Assembly (NCBI GenBank): GCA_020851465.1
Contig: JADZCR010000006.1
Coordinates: forward strand, 434,001 to 498,000
Direction of reading: 5' to 3'
DNA from: Phycisphaeraceae bacterium
GTDB lineage: Bacteria; Planctomycetota; Phycisphaerae; Phycisphaerales; Phycisphaeraceae
DNA: 64,000 bases
Numbering within the stretch: position 1 is the stretch's first letter; each line of letters begins with the position of its first letter. The translations under genes were made by a program, and so were the position numbers. The notes under the pieces were generated by a model, which searched no databases, was not told where the DNA came from, and saw only the letters and a program-made list of their open reading frames with translations. This document shows positions 37,657 to 46,169 of this stretch, in pieces.

Positions 37657-38871
37657 ATGATCGCACAATTTGTCGTCAGTCTGATTACGATCCTTGTTGT
37701 CATCCATGCTGTATTGCTGGGTTGTGCCTATTTGATTTTCCTTGAGCGCAAGGTTGCAGCGTGGACACAGGACCGGACCGGTCCGAATCGTACTAATTTT
37801 TCATTTGGACTTTTGCCCTTTAAAGGACGCCACTTTGGTCTTGGGCAGGCGTTAGCTGATGGCCTCAAGCTGTTTCTCAAGGAGGATTACACACCGCCGC
37901 ATGTGGACCGCGTTTTATTTCTCCTTGCTCCGGTTTTCGTGGTGGTGCCTGCGTTGCTTGGATGGGCGGTCATTCCGTGGGGCGGTTATCTCGATTGGCA
38001 TGGACAGGTGCTAAGTGTGACCGCAGCATCGATCAACATTGGTGTGATATACATTCTCGCCATTGGATCTCTTGCCGTATATGGCGTGGTCATCGGCGGA
38101 TATGCATCCAATAACAAGTATTCGTTCCTCGGCGGACTCCGCGCGACTGCTCAGATGCTCAGCTATGAGATACCGATGGGACTCTGTGTTCTCATCATGA
38201 TTCTTACCTCGCATTCATCACGTGCGGAAACAATCGTTGATCTCCAAGCTAGCGGCGGATCGGCAGGAGTGTGGAATATCTTTGCGCATCCCGTCCTTGC
38301 CATCATCTTCTTTACTTGCGTGCTTGCGGAATGCAACCGTGCGCCGTTTGACCTGGCCGAGGCTGAACAAGAACTCGTTGGGGGTTATCACACCGAATAC
38401 AGCTCGATGAAGTGGGCACTGTTTTTCCTGGGAGAATACATTCACATGATTACCGGCAGTGCTTTCTTTGCGCTGCTGTTCCTGGGCGGGTGGGATGCGA
38501 TTCCCTTCGTCGATGAATTGCCCCTCGTTGGCGGATTAGGACTGGTATTGGCGAAATTCGGTATCTATGCGATCAAGGTGGTCTTACTGCTTTTTGTCAT
38601 GATGTGGATTCGCTGGACGTTGCCGCGATTTCGCTTTGACCAACTGATGCGACTTGCCTGGAGATCGTTAATCCCCATAACGCTAGTGATTTTACTGGTC
38701 ACTGGCGTACTCGTTTATCGTGGTGTCAGTAGCTGGTGGTGGTTTACGATTGCTGACGTAGCGGTGCTAGTAGGCGGCATAATCATTAGCCCGCTCATTC
38801 CTACCGGACCACCCGTTAACCGAAGAGTTGCGCTCGAAGGATCACGGTTCAGCGCTCCCGGTTCCATCTAA
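37657..38871 (+). CDS. nuoH: NADH-quinone oxidoreductase subunit H
   Basis: Membrane subunit of complex I at the junction of the quinone site and the proton channel. 404 residues with eight or nine hydrophobic segments, the first being VVSLITILVVIHAVLLGCAYL. Hallmark sequences: ERKVAAWTQDRTGPNR, GLGQALADGLKLFLKED, ETNRAPFDLxE-type motif here as ECNRAPFDLAEAEQELVGGYHTEYS, and LMRLAWRSLIPI. It stands alone: no nuoG or nuoI is adjacent, and nuoI lies about 6.7 kb further. It is convergent with the DUF309 gene six bases away. Confidence 0.96.
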   Translation: MIAQFVVSLITILVVIHAVLLGCAYLIFLERKVAAWTQDRTGPNRTNFSFGLLPFKGRHFGLGQALADGLKLFLKEDYTPPHVDRVLFLLAPVFVVVPALLGWAVIPWGGYLDWHGQVLSVTAASINIGVIYILAIGSLAVYGVVIGGYASNNKYSFLGGLRATAQMLSYEIPMGLCVLIMILTSHSSRAETIVDLQASGGSAGVWNIFAHPVLAIIFFTCVLAECNRAPFDLAEAEQELVGGYHTEYSSMKWALFFLGEYIHMITGSAFFALLFLGGWDAIPFVDELPLVGGLGLVLAKFGIYAIKVVLLLFVMMWIRWTLPRFRFDQLMRLAWRSLIPITLVILLVTGVLVYRGVSSWWWFTIADVAVLVGGIIISPLIPTGPPVNRRVALEGSRFSAPGSI

Positions 38872-38877
38872 AAACGA

Positions 38878-39303
38878 TTACACAAAAGGATCAGATTCGA
38901 GCACGATCTGTGGAGCAGTGTTTGAATCAAATGGGAGTGTCTGCCCGCGAGGCCGTGAGGGATCAAATTCTTCCACGGGTAATGATAAAACCGGCTTAAT
39001 CGTCTGTCGCATTTGTGCCAAAAGTTCGCGCACATTGATTCCCATAAATACGTCGGGTAGGCCGTCAAATTTTTTCACAGCGGTCTGCCATACGCTGCGC
39101 ACTCCGCGAGGATTCCCTCGCCTTACGTGTTCAAGTACAACCGCACATTGAACTAGGCCCTGATAAAAATATTTACGCTGGCCGCTGGCAAGACGCCAAT
39201 TTTCTTCCCAGACCTCGTGAGCATCAAACCACTCCCCAGCGTTAAACAACCGGATGCCTTCATAAAAAAGTCTGGCTTCGTCGTCTTTGTCGATGGAATC
39301 CAT
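38878..39303 (-). CDS. DUF309 protein
   Basis: 141 residues from the ATG at 39303; a TTG 42 bases upstream is also in frame. The DUF309 signature is present: RLFNAGEWFDAHEVWEENWR, then QRKYFYQGLVQCAVVLEHVRRGN. This all-helical domain, seen in Bacillus YpuF, has no known function. The conserved His and Glu residues of AHEVWEE could bind a metal or nucleic acid, but this is unproven. A GNAT acetyltransferase gene lies 84 bases upstream in the same orientation. Confidence 0.82.
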   Translation of the reverse strand: MDSIDKDDEARLFYEGIRLFNAGEWFDAHEVWEENWRLASGQRKYFYQGLVQCAVVLEHVRRGNPRGVRSVWQTAVKKFDGLPDVFMGINVRELLAQMRQTIKPVLSLPVEEFDPSRPRGQTLPFDSNTAPQIVLESDPFV

Positions 39304-39387
39304 TTTGAAGTGCAGACTCTTCCGGTCGTGAAAATTATCCGGCAATCTACTTCCGCGTTTCTTAAGCAGGTATTACCTGCAGGGTAG

Positions 39388-39903
39388 TTACTCGTCTTCT
39401 TTTCTTGGTGAACGGTAGAGGTCAAGATAAAACTCGAGAAGATCCTTGCCGTGGAGGTTCTTGGTTCGTGTATGGTGGAATCCCGCGGTTTCGAAGAGTT
39501 CCTGAACTTTTCCTTGTTGAACACGGGTATCGAGAACAACTTTGAGATATCCGTGATGCCGACAATGCTGAAGGGCTGTCTGTACAAGTTTTTCAGCGAT
39601 AGATGTGTTTTGCCAATCATGCTCGACCCGCAGACGACGAATCTCCGCGGTTAGTCCTTCGTCACGCGCCAGCCCGATCATTGCGATTACGGTTGAATTG
39701 ATTTCCGCTACCCAGAAATAGTTGGAAGGTTCATTGAAATAAGCGTCCTGAATATTTTCAATATCAGCACCGGTATCGTTAGGCGCGAGCTGTCCAGAGA
39801 GCAACCCCTGCGTATAAAGTCGCGCAACAGCAGGACGGTCCTCCGCTTGATAGGCCCGGATGATCACACTATTAACAAGATGTTCCAGCTTAGTATTGGA
39901 CAT
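39388..39903 (-). CDS. GNAT-family N-acetyltransferase
   Basis: 171 residues. A GCN5-related acetyltransferase fold: IIRAYQAEDRPAVARLYTQGL at the start, YFWVAEINSTVIAMIGLARDE (strands 3-4), AEIRRLRVEHDWQNTSIAEKLVQTAL, which covers motif A where acetyl-CoA binds (the usual R-G-x-G-x-A is degenerate as NTSIAEK), and LDTRVQQGKVQELFETAGFH (motif B). Acceptor unknown. Some antisense open frame exists but this frame has the clear family pattern. Confidence 0.8.
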   Translation of the reverse strand: MSNTKLEHLVNSVIIRAYQAEDRPAVARLYTQGLLSGQLAPNDTGADIENIQDAYFNEPSNYFWVAEINSTVIAMIGLARDEGLTAEIRRLRVEHDWQNTSIAEKLVQTALQHCRHHGYLKVVLDTRVQQGKVQELFETAGFHHTRTKNLHGKDLLEFYLDLYRSPRKEDE

Positions 39904-39963
39904 TTGCTTACAAATCTACAGTGATTATGAGGTTACTTCCGTAGAGATCAATCACAGTTGTAG

Positions 39964-40467
39964 TCACGTTACAGGAAAAAAGGTCAACATGTCTTGCTCG
40001 GTATCCAACAGAGCTACGGTATACATCTGGGTACGATGGAGTGCGCCGGGGTTGATAACCCGCGTACTCTCTACTCGATGATCACATTGCATGTGCGTGT
40101 GTCCATGACATAGGTACCGGACACCTGCTGCTATAGCGGTGCGTTCATTATCCGCATTGTCCCCGTGGAGATACACCAGATCACCTCCAGCTGGTTGCAG
40201 CCAACCCATTGGATGGTCCACGGTGATACCGAGTTGCCGTGCATGCTGTGTCAAGCCTTTGGTGTTCCAGTCAACATTCCCGTAAACAACACGAAGCTCA
40301 ACACCTTTGGCTTTTCCTGCAGAAGCAATCGCATCTAGTACATCGATGCTGCCGAGATCCCCCATGTGAAGCAAAACTTCTGCACCAGCATCAATCAGGA
40401 GTTTGGCTGCATGACTTGTTCTAATTGCCTGTCCATGTGAATCAGATAAAAGTCCATATTTTGACAT
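39964..40467 (-). CDS. YfcE/MJ0936-type phosphodiesterase
   Basis: 167 residues from the ATG at 40467. Longer in-frame starts would run into the divergent trpC region. Small calcineurin-like phosphodiesterase: YGLLSDSHGQ (Asp, His), LLHMGDLGSIDVL (Asp), VVYGNVDWN (Asn-x-Asp), VYLHGDN (His), and LCHGHTHMQ (His-x-His), then INPGALHR. It is the single-domain group that hydrolyses bis-pNPP and possibly cyclic or other phosphodiesters; physiological substrate unknown. It is divergent from trpC with about 100 bases between starts. Confidence 0.87.
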   Translation of the reverse strand: MSKYGLLSDSHGQAIRTSHAAKLLIDAGAEVLLHMGDLGSIDVLDAIASAGKAKGVELRVVYGNVDWNTKGLTQHARQLGITVDHPMGWLQPAGGDLVYLHGDNADNERTAIAAGVRYLCHGHTHMQCDHRVESTRVINPGALHRTQMYTVALLDTEQDMLTFFPVT

Positions 40468-40564
40468 AGGAGACAGTTTACCTCTTGCCGTAGTGGCAAT
40501 CACTGTCACGTTTCCCATCATCAATCGGATCGCTATGCTTTCCCGCTCAGGAGCGATCGCACAG

Positions 40565-41404
40565 ATGGCCGATATCCTTGCTCAAATCGTTGATCATAAG
40601 CGCACGGAAGTGCGTGATGCGATGGCTCGCATTCCCCTTGAGCAGATGAAAGAACGCGCGGCAATAAGCTCCGAGCCACGCAACTTCTTTTCCGCTGTAA
40701 CGCGACCAAGAGGTCGATTACGTGTTATTGCGGAGGTAAAGAAAGCCAGCCCATCTGCCGGGATCATCCGGCCGAACTTTGATCCTGTCGCCATAGCTAA
40801 GTCCTATTACGAAGCAGGTGCCGCTGCGATTTCCTGTCTTACCGACGAAAAGTATTTCCAGGGATCGCTCTCATACATCGCCCGGATCAAGGATGCCATA
40901 CCGCTACCGGTTTTGCGCAAGGATTTCATCATCGATCCCTATCAAATATATGAAGCTCGCGCCGCTGGAGCCGACGCCGTGTTGCTTATTGCCGAGTGCC
41001 TCGGAGAGGCGGAACTTCTGGATCTTCTCATCCTTTCAACCGAGCTTAAGTTGACAACTCTGGTCGAAGTTCACGACGTGGAGAGTCTGTTGAAGGTAAG
41101 GCCGCATATCGGGTTTCCTCATCCCGCATATACGCTGCTAGGCATCAACAACCGTGATCTAAAGTCAATGACTACGGACTTGAATCACACACTTAGATTG
41201 CTCGATCTGGTTGAGAATCGAGAAATCCTCGTTAGCGAATCCGGCATCAAGACGCCGCGTGATGTAAGACGCTTACGACTTGCGGGTGTGCATCGCATAC
41301 TGGTGGGTGAACATTTGATGAGGCAACCTGATGTTGGGGCAGCATTGAGAGAATTGATTGAGCAGGGGAGGAATCAATCTATTGATGATGCAGATGCTTC
41401 ATGA
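40565..41404 (+). CDS. trpC: Indole-3-glycerol phosphate synthase
   Basis: TIM-barrel enzyme that closes the indole ring in tryptophan synthesis. From the ATG at 40565 it has 279 residues; an ATG at 40493 would add 24 atypical residues. ADILAQIVDHKRTEV is the N-terminal helix; RVIAEVKKASPSAGIIR has the catalytic Glu and Lys; DEKYFQGSLSYIARIKDAIPLPVLRKDFIIDPYQIYEAR, LLIAECL, TLVEVHDVESL, GINNRDLKSMTTDL and VSESGIKTPRDV complete the signature. No other trp gene is nearby, so the pathway is dispersed. Confidence 0.95.
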   Translation: MADILAQIVDHKRTEVRDAMARIPLEQMKERAAISSEPRNFFSAVTRPRGRLRVIAEVKKASPSAGIIRPNFDPVAIAKSYYEAGAAAISCLTDEKYFQGSLSYIARIKDAIPLPVLRKDFIIDPYQIYEARAAGADAVLLIAECLGEAELLDLLILSTELKLTTLVEVHDVESLLKVRPHIGFPHPAYTLLGINNRDLKSMTTDLNHTLRLLDLVENREILVSESGIKTPRDVRRLRLAGVHRILVGEHLMRQPDVGAALRELIEQGRNQSIDDADAS

Positions 41405-41437
41405 AGATTTCGGTGGTTACAGTTATTAGCCCACAAC

Positions 41438-42553
41438 TTATTGGTAGAGTTTTTGGAGTAGGATCCGTCGCATCCGCAAGCGATCCAACACCAGCTTTGT
41501 GCTGGCACCTCCCGCGCAATAAGCCAGCAGTACCGCATCCTCAGTGAAATGAATCGCGACATAGCAGAACCCGTGATCGGAAGCTTTTTCAAGAATCCGA
41601 TGGTGTTGCCATGTTTTGCCATCATTGGTACTGATTGCACAGACTAATGGTGTGCGTCCCCAACTCGATGGCGTAGGTTTCGGCAGCTTGAACCTCCCTG
41701 AACGGTCATTCCATACCGCCAGCAGATGGCCAGTTTGTGGAATTCGTTTGATCGACATAGGACTACAAGGCGAAACAAACTTGGAGGGTCTTGCCTGTGT
41801 CCACGTCATACCGCGATCACTACTGAATATTTCCCACTGATAGCTTTTGCTGTGATCATTCGCGGGAAGAGCGCGGGACCAACTCCAGAGCTTGCCACTC
41901 TTTAGTTCAATGATTCCCGGTTCCTGCAAGCCGTAGCCGTTGGGAAAATATGCGTAATTATTGGTAATTGATTCAAACCAGTGCGCGCCGCCGTCATCGC
42001 TGAGGTAGAAGAGAATGATGGCGGCCTGAGACAAGCTGACTTCGGGCGTTGCAGTATTGGCGGGACTGGAGGCTCCTCGGAATCGATGTAATGCTACGGG
42101 CAGTATCAGACGCCCACATTTTAACTGCACAAGTCGATCGTTATTAACCACGTAGTAACCAGGCGGGGCGATAAAATTGAGAGGTTTACTGAAGGTTTTG
42201 CACTCATCATGGCTGAAGGAGATGCGAGCCATGCATGTTTGTTGTGACCCAACATTTTCCTTTTGCAGAAAGAGAAACGCAATCCTGCCGTCATGCAGTC
42301 GCAGTAACGACACACTCATTACATTTTTGGCTCCGTTTCGCTGCTGGATGATACGGTCTTTTTCGGACCAAGTACGGCCACCATCATCGGAATAACGTGA
42401 GGCGATTACTGCGGAGCCATCGTCTTCAAAATCAGATTCGTATTTGGTGTAAGCAAACAGGATTCGTCCAGACTTTAGCGTGACGAAGCTTCCCTCGCTG
42501 TTTCTAGCATTTTTTCTTGTCGGATCGAGTTGGAGGACTATTTCGCCGTTCAT
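41438..42553 (-). CDS. BNR-repeat sialidase-like protein
   Basis: 371 residues, no signal peptide, so probably cytosolic. A six-bladed propeller of the sialidase superfamily, recognised by Asp boxes: SDDGGRTWSE, SHDECKTFS, SDDGGAHWFE, SSDRGMTWTQ and STNDGKTWQ. NSEGSFVTLKSGRILFAYT at the N-terminus resembles the family's first blade. Catalytic Arg triad, Tyr and Glu of true sialidases cannot be assigned confidently. It is the last gene of a four-gene operon after the DegT aminotransferase (17-base gap), which suggests a role in amino-sugar or related glycan metabolism. Confidence 0.8.
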   Translation of the reverse strand: MNGEIVLQLDPTRKNARNSEGSFVTLKSGRILFAYTKYESDFEDDGSAVIASRYSDDGGRTWSEKDRIIQQRNGAKNVMSVSLLRLHDGRIAFLFLQKENVGSQQTCMARISFSHDECKTFSKPLNFIAPPGYYVVNNDRLVQLKCGRLILPVALHRFRGASSPANTATPEVSLSQAAIILFYLSDDGGAHWFESITNNYAYFPNGYGLQEPGIIELKSGKLWSWSRALPANDHSKSYQWEIFSSDRGMTWTQARPSKFVSPCSPMSIKRIPQTGHLLAVWNDRSGRFKLPKPTPSSWGRTPLVCAISTNDGKTWQHHRILEKASDHGFCYVAIHFTEDAVLLAYCAGGASTKLVLDRLRMRRILLQKLYQ

Positions 42554-42570
42554 AGATATTCTTGAGTAAT

Positions 42571-43734
42571 TCAGGTGAGGACGGTTTGTGCAGCCGACTT
42601 TATTTTTCGGATGAGTTCTTCGATCTCGGTAGCGCTGCGGTCAGGATGATTGCCAATCATGACTGTACGGTTGAGAATATCGAGTGACTTGGCGCACATA
42701 TCCTTGGTGTATTTTCTCCGGCAGGCACGATTTTCACGCATTTTGAAGGGGTTCAGTGACGGATGTGGTGCACCTTCTTGACTGAAAAACTGATCCCATT
42801 CTGTATAGGTGTGCCTGCCGGTACGGCCGCAGATACCTGCCTTGAGCAAGCCCGCAAGCTTTTGCGCTTCGCCAACAGTCGGTAGGGTAAACATGGTGAA
42901 CGCACCACACTCATGATCCAGGCTATTTGAGCGTACAGCAGTAAGACTTGTTTTTGCCGTATCTCGAAGGATGCGTTTCTTTTGCTTCCGCATCTCGCGG
43001 ATCATGCCAGGCAAACGATCAAGTTGTACATTGAGCATTGCGCCTTCGAGTTCGCTCGCTCTCGCGCCACTGGCAATAAAGGGAATCACATCCCGATTTC
43101 TACCGGTCCAATAGAAGCCACAGCAATCGATCATGCACCGTGCCCGTTGGCTGGCTTTGGTGTCGTTGGTGACAACGGCACCGCCTTCGCCACAGGTCAT
43201 GTTTTTGAAATAATTGAAGCTGAAGGCTCCAGCGTGTCCGATTGAGCCGCACATACGCCCTTCATAAGCTCCACCAACCGCCTGACAGGCATCCTCGATA
43301 ACAAGCAATTTCTTTTTTCTCGCAATCTGCATGATGCGATTCATATTGCATACCTGTCCCCACATGTGCACAGGAATTACTGCACGGGTGCGTGGACCAA
43401 TCGCATTTTCCAGTGCCTCAGGGCTAATTGTGATCGAGTCATCGATATCCACAATGATGGGAATTGCTCCGACCGCTAATACTGCTGCGCCGGAAGCCAT
43501 GTAGGTATGGGCAGGTACCGCAACTTCATCACCGGGACCGATTCCAAAACCGGAAAGCGCAGCGGTCAGCGCATTGGTGCCGCTGGAACAGAGATGGACG
43601 TGTTTGACACCCAGGTATTTGCCATATCGTGATTCAAAGCGGGCACATTCGCTCTGATCGTTGTAGCGGAACAACCGGCTGCTTCGAATAACCTTGGCTA
43701 TCGCATCGATTTCGGGCTGGCCAACTCGATACAT
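42571..43734 (-). CDS. DegT/DnrJ/EryC1/StrS aminotransferase
   Basis: 387 residues, PLP-dependent, fold type I. SRLFRYNDQSECARFE and SSGTNALTAALSGFGIGPGDEV (cofactor phosphate region), PVHMWGQVCNM, VIEDACQAVGGAYEG with the Asp that contacts the pyridine N, and FSFNYFKNMTCGEGG with PLP Lys177. The family aminates keto-sugars or keto-inositols. It lies between a polysaccharide deacetylase (27 bases) and a sialidase-like gene (17 bases), all on the minus strand, so an aminated sugar or cyclitol is a likely product or substrate. Exact substrate not determinable. Confidence 0.9.
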   Translation of the reverse strand: MYRVGQPEIDAIAKVIRSSRLFRYNDQSECARFESRYGKYLGVKHVHLCSSGTNALTAALSGFGIGPGDEVAVPAHTYMASGAAVLAVGAIPIIVDIDDSITISPEALENAIGPRTRAVIPVHMWGQVCNMNRIMQIARKKKLLVIEDACQAVGGAYEGRMCGSIGHAGAFSFNYFKNMTCGEGGAVVTNDTKASQRARCMIDCCGFYWTGRNRDVIPFIASGARASELEGAMLNVQLDRLPGMIREMRKQKKRILRDTAKTSLTAVRSNSLDHECGAFTMFTLPTVGEAQKLAGLLKAGICGRTGRHTYTEWDQFFSQEGAPHPSLNPFKMRENRACRRKYTKDMCAKSLDILNRTVMIGNHPDRSATEIEELIRKIKSAAQTVLT

Positions 43735-43761
43735 ATGTTTTTCCAGATAGATGAAAGCTGC

Positions 43762-44523
43762 TTATCCCTCACGAATCTTGCGCACATACGCTCCCACCGT
43801 GGCAACCGTATCGATCCAAACCCCGTTCGCAGGATCAAGACAGTAGCGGCAGAACTCATCCAACACATTTTTTGCGACTGACTGCTTGCCTTCAGTACCG
43901 ACATCATGTCCTGCGAGTACAAGCCAGCGTCCATGTTCTGCGGCTTTTAATACGAGTGCTGAAAGTTGCTCGAAAGGCTGGCGATCGAAGTCGGTTCCGG
44001 CGACCTGCGCGAGGTCACAGAATGCGGGATCGTTGTCGGATTCCTGCTTGAATCCTCGTCCGACAGCAAACTTCCTCGCTACCAGAGGTACATAGCTTTG
44101 TAATTCCTCCCCACGGCCAACCCACGTCTGACCGCACGGGTAGGCAAAGGTAGTAGGTGTCACACTAAGACGTGCCTGAATTTGGGAAGTCGCGTCATCA
44201 AGGTCTCGTTCCATGTCTGCGAGCGTACGATTTTCGAGAGCTGTGGCTCGGGAAAAAATAAAGTTGCCGCTGCACGGATGTGTCACTGTATGGTTGCCGA
44301 TTTCATGGCCCGCATCCACAGCAGCTCGCCAACCTGCAAGGCGTTGTTCAACATTGCTCATAATGACATAGAAAGTCGCTCTAACTCCGTGGCACCGGAG
44401 AATAGGTAAGCCGGTATCGACTTGTGAAACACGGGCATCATCAAAACTCAAGCTGACTGCACATCTTTTTCCGTTGGGCCAGGTGAATTTCTGATGAGAA
44501 GGTAGCGGTGCAACCGTGGACAT
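43762..44523 (-). CDS. Polysaccharide deacetylase family protein
   Basis: 253 residues without signal peptide. NodB-like fold: AVSLSFDDARVSQ supplies the catalytic and metal Asp pair (Asp28, Asp29), and GHEIGNHTVTHP the metal ligands His78 and His82, so the D-H-H triad is intact. TTFAYPCGQTW is the third conserved motif, and LVLAGHDVGTEG holds the C-terminal His. Lack of a signal peptide argues for a cytosolic small-molecule substrate instead of cell-wall polymer. It is co-oriented with a metallo-beta-lactamase gene upstream and DegT downstream. Confidence 0.9.
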   Translation of the reverse strand: MSTVAPLPSHQKFTWPNGKRCAVSLSFDDARVSQVDTGLPILRCHGVRATFYVIMSNVEQRLAGWRAAVDAGHEIGNHTVTHPCSGNFIFSRATALENRTLADMERDLDDATSQIQARLSVTPTTFAYPCGQTWVGRGEELQSYVPLVARKFAVGRGFKQESDNDPAFCDLAQVAGTDFDRQPFEQLSALVLKAAEHGRWLVLAGHDVGTEGKQSVAKNVLDEFCRYCLDPANGVWIDTVATVGAYVRKIREG

Positions 44524-44572
44524 ATAGATTGACTCGTTGGTGATGAGGGAGCATTGTACTGATCTGAGGGAG

Positions 44573-45430
44573 TCATTTTCTTTTACTGGTGGTTCTGTTG
44601 CATCGCACGACTAAGCCGTCATATGCGATGGCCACATTTTCAGGTAACTTCGGCTCCAGGTCGGCGTGCATAATGTCATGGGCAATATGAGTCAGATACG
44701 CTTGGCGCGGCTTGACCTGATGAATCACTTCCAGCGCCTGATCGACGGTGAAATGTGTCGGGTGATGACGGTAACGCAGGCCATCAATTACCAAAACGTC
44801 AAGATCGGCAAGCGATGGCAGTGTCTCTGATGGTACGCCGGACACGTCAGTGCAGTAGGCGAGCGATTGTAATTCTCCTCTCGGCCCCCTGTGATCGACT
44901 CGAAAACCCAGAACAGGCAAGTGGCCATGAACTAACCGTAAGGGCGTCCATTGTGCTCCATGCAGTTCTACCTTTACGCCAGGCTGAAGCGGTCGGGTTA
45001 CAAGTGTGGGGACAAAACTCTGATTAACATTGGATTGTGAGTCGAAGATATAGCGAAACATTGACCGCAGTGTGTCAATAGAATCCTGTTCGGCATAGAC
45101 ATCGATGGGCCTTTCTGTCAGGGCATTGATTCGTCGCAAGTCATCAAGACCAAATATGTGGTCGGCATGCGTGTGGGTATAGATCACTCCATCGACATGA
45201 TCAATGCCATGGCGGATCATCTGCATCCGCATCTCAGGAGCAGTGTCAATGAGAATGCGTCGTGGCTCAGACATATCGGAGTCACGCGTACTGTTGGGGT
45301 AAGTAATCAGCACGCTAGCTCGTGTGCGCTGGTCTCGAGTGTCGTTGGAAGTACACACCGCGCAACGACAACCGATCATGGGAACTCCAGCACTTGTACC
45401 GGTGCCGAGAAAAAGTAGTTCTAGGGACAT
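44573..45430 (-). CDS. PhnP-like metallo-beta-lactamase-fold hydrolase
   Basis: 285 residues. ELLFLGTGTSAGVPMIGCRC at the N-terminus, ILIDTAPEMRMQMIRHGI, and the metal motif THTHADHIFGLDDLRR (HxHxDH), then YCTDVSGVP (Asp) and YLTHIAHD (His). The pattern and CxxC-like GCRCAVC segment match the PhnP cyclic-phosphodiesterase subgroup, which in E. coli opens ribose 1,2-cyclic phosphate. No phn genes are present, so a different phosphodiester substrate is likely. It begins the four-gene minus-strand operon, 49 bases upstream of the deacetylase. Confidence 0.88.
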   Translation of the reverse strand: MSLELLFLGTGTSAGVPMIGCRCAVCTSNDTRDQRTRASVLITYPNSTRDSDMSEPRRILIDTAPEMRMQMIRHGIDHVDGVIYTHTHADHIFGLDDLRRINALTERPIDVYAEQDSIDTLRSMFRYIFDSQSNVNQSFVPTLVTRPLQPGVKVELHGAQWTPLRLVHGHLPVLGFRVDHRGPRGELQSLAYCTDVSGVPSETLPSLADLDVLVIDGLRYRHHPTHFTVDQALEVIHQVKPRQAYLTHIAHDIMHADLEPKLPENVAIAYDGLVVRCNRTTSKRK

Positions 45431-45531
45431 AGGAAAATGATAGCGTTGGCGGCAGGCTGTGTGCCCGCTACAATTTGATCTCTACCTATGGAGTTTGGGC
45501 AACACGCCTGAACGAGTTACTGGAGATACGC

Positions 45532-46146
45532 ATGGCCGCGAGCAGTTCCGTTACACCGCAACTTAGCCAGCCGAGAAACGCCGGCGAAGGATATTTCCGC
45601 GATATTTACGAGTCGCTCAAAAGCATCCTGATCGGAATGCGGATCACACTCAAGTATTGCTTCTCCCGCGTGGTTACCGTTCAATATCCTTACGAAAAAC
45701 TAGCCTTCGCACCGCGATACCGTGGCATCCACGAGTTCGAGGCTGATAAGTGCATCGCCTGCGACATGTGTGCCAAGGCTTGCCCGGTCGATTGCATTTA
45801 CATCGATAAGTCTGCTCCGCGCAAAATCGACAAGAAATCCGGTAAGGCAACGGGTGGTGATCTTCTTCGCTATGCGATCGATTACCAGAAATGTATGTTC
45901 TGTGCCCTCTGCACTGAGCCTTGCCCGACGGATTGTATCCATATGGGTAAAAACCATGACCTTTCCGCTTACCGCCGCGAAGATATGGTGGTTGAGTTCC
46001 AGGAACTGGATAAGAAAGGCCTTCGCACGCCGATTCCACTTTGGATGGATCGCAACGCGGAGCAGATCGAATGGGTTGCCAAGGAACGGCAACGTGTTTT
46101 GAAAGGCGAACTGGCGACGACGGAAGCAGACATCCCGTCAGTTTGA
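45532..46146 (+). CDS. nuoI: NADH-quinone oxidoreductase subunit I
   Basis: Peripheral-arm subunit of complex I carrying clusters N6a and N6b. 204 residues from the ATG at 45532 with GGAG seven bases upstream. Two ferredoxin motifs: CIACDMCAKACPVDC and CMFCALCTEPCPTDC, each with four Cys in the CxxCxxCxxxC pattern. ILIGMRITLKYCFSRVVTVQYP and APRYRGIHEFEADKC match the family. It stands alone between a minus-strand operon and tsaD, separated from nuoH by about 6.7 kb. Confidence 0.95.
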   Translation: MAASSSVTPQLSQPRNAGEGYFRDIYESLKSILIGMRITLKYCFSRVVTVQYPYEKLAFAPRYRGIHEFEADKCIACDMCAKACPVDCIYIDKSAPRKIDKKSGKATGGDLLRYAIDYQKCMFCALCTEPCPTDCIHMGKNHDLSAYRREDMVVEFQELDKKGLRTPIPLWMDRNAEQIEWVAKERQRVLKGELATTEADIPSV

Positions 46147-46169
46147 ACGGTCTTGTTATCTGAGACTGG

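Noticed and set aside
39153..39620. 155-codon frame on the minus strand overlapping the GNAT and DUF309 genes
   Set aside because: It overlaps two genes with clear family signatures in another frame and shows no domain of its own.
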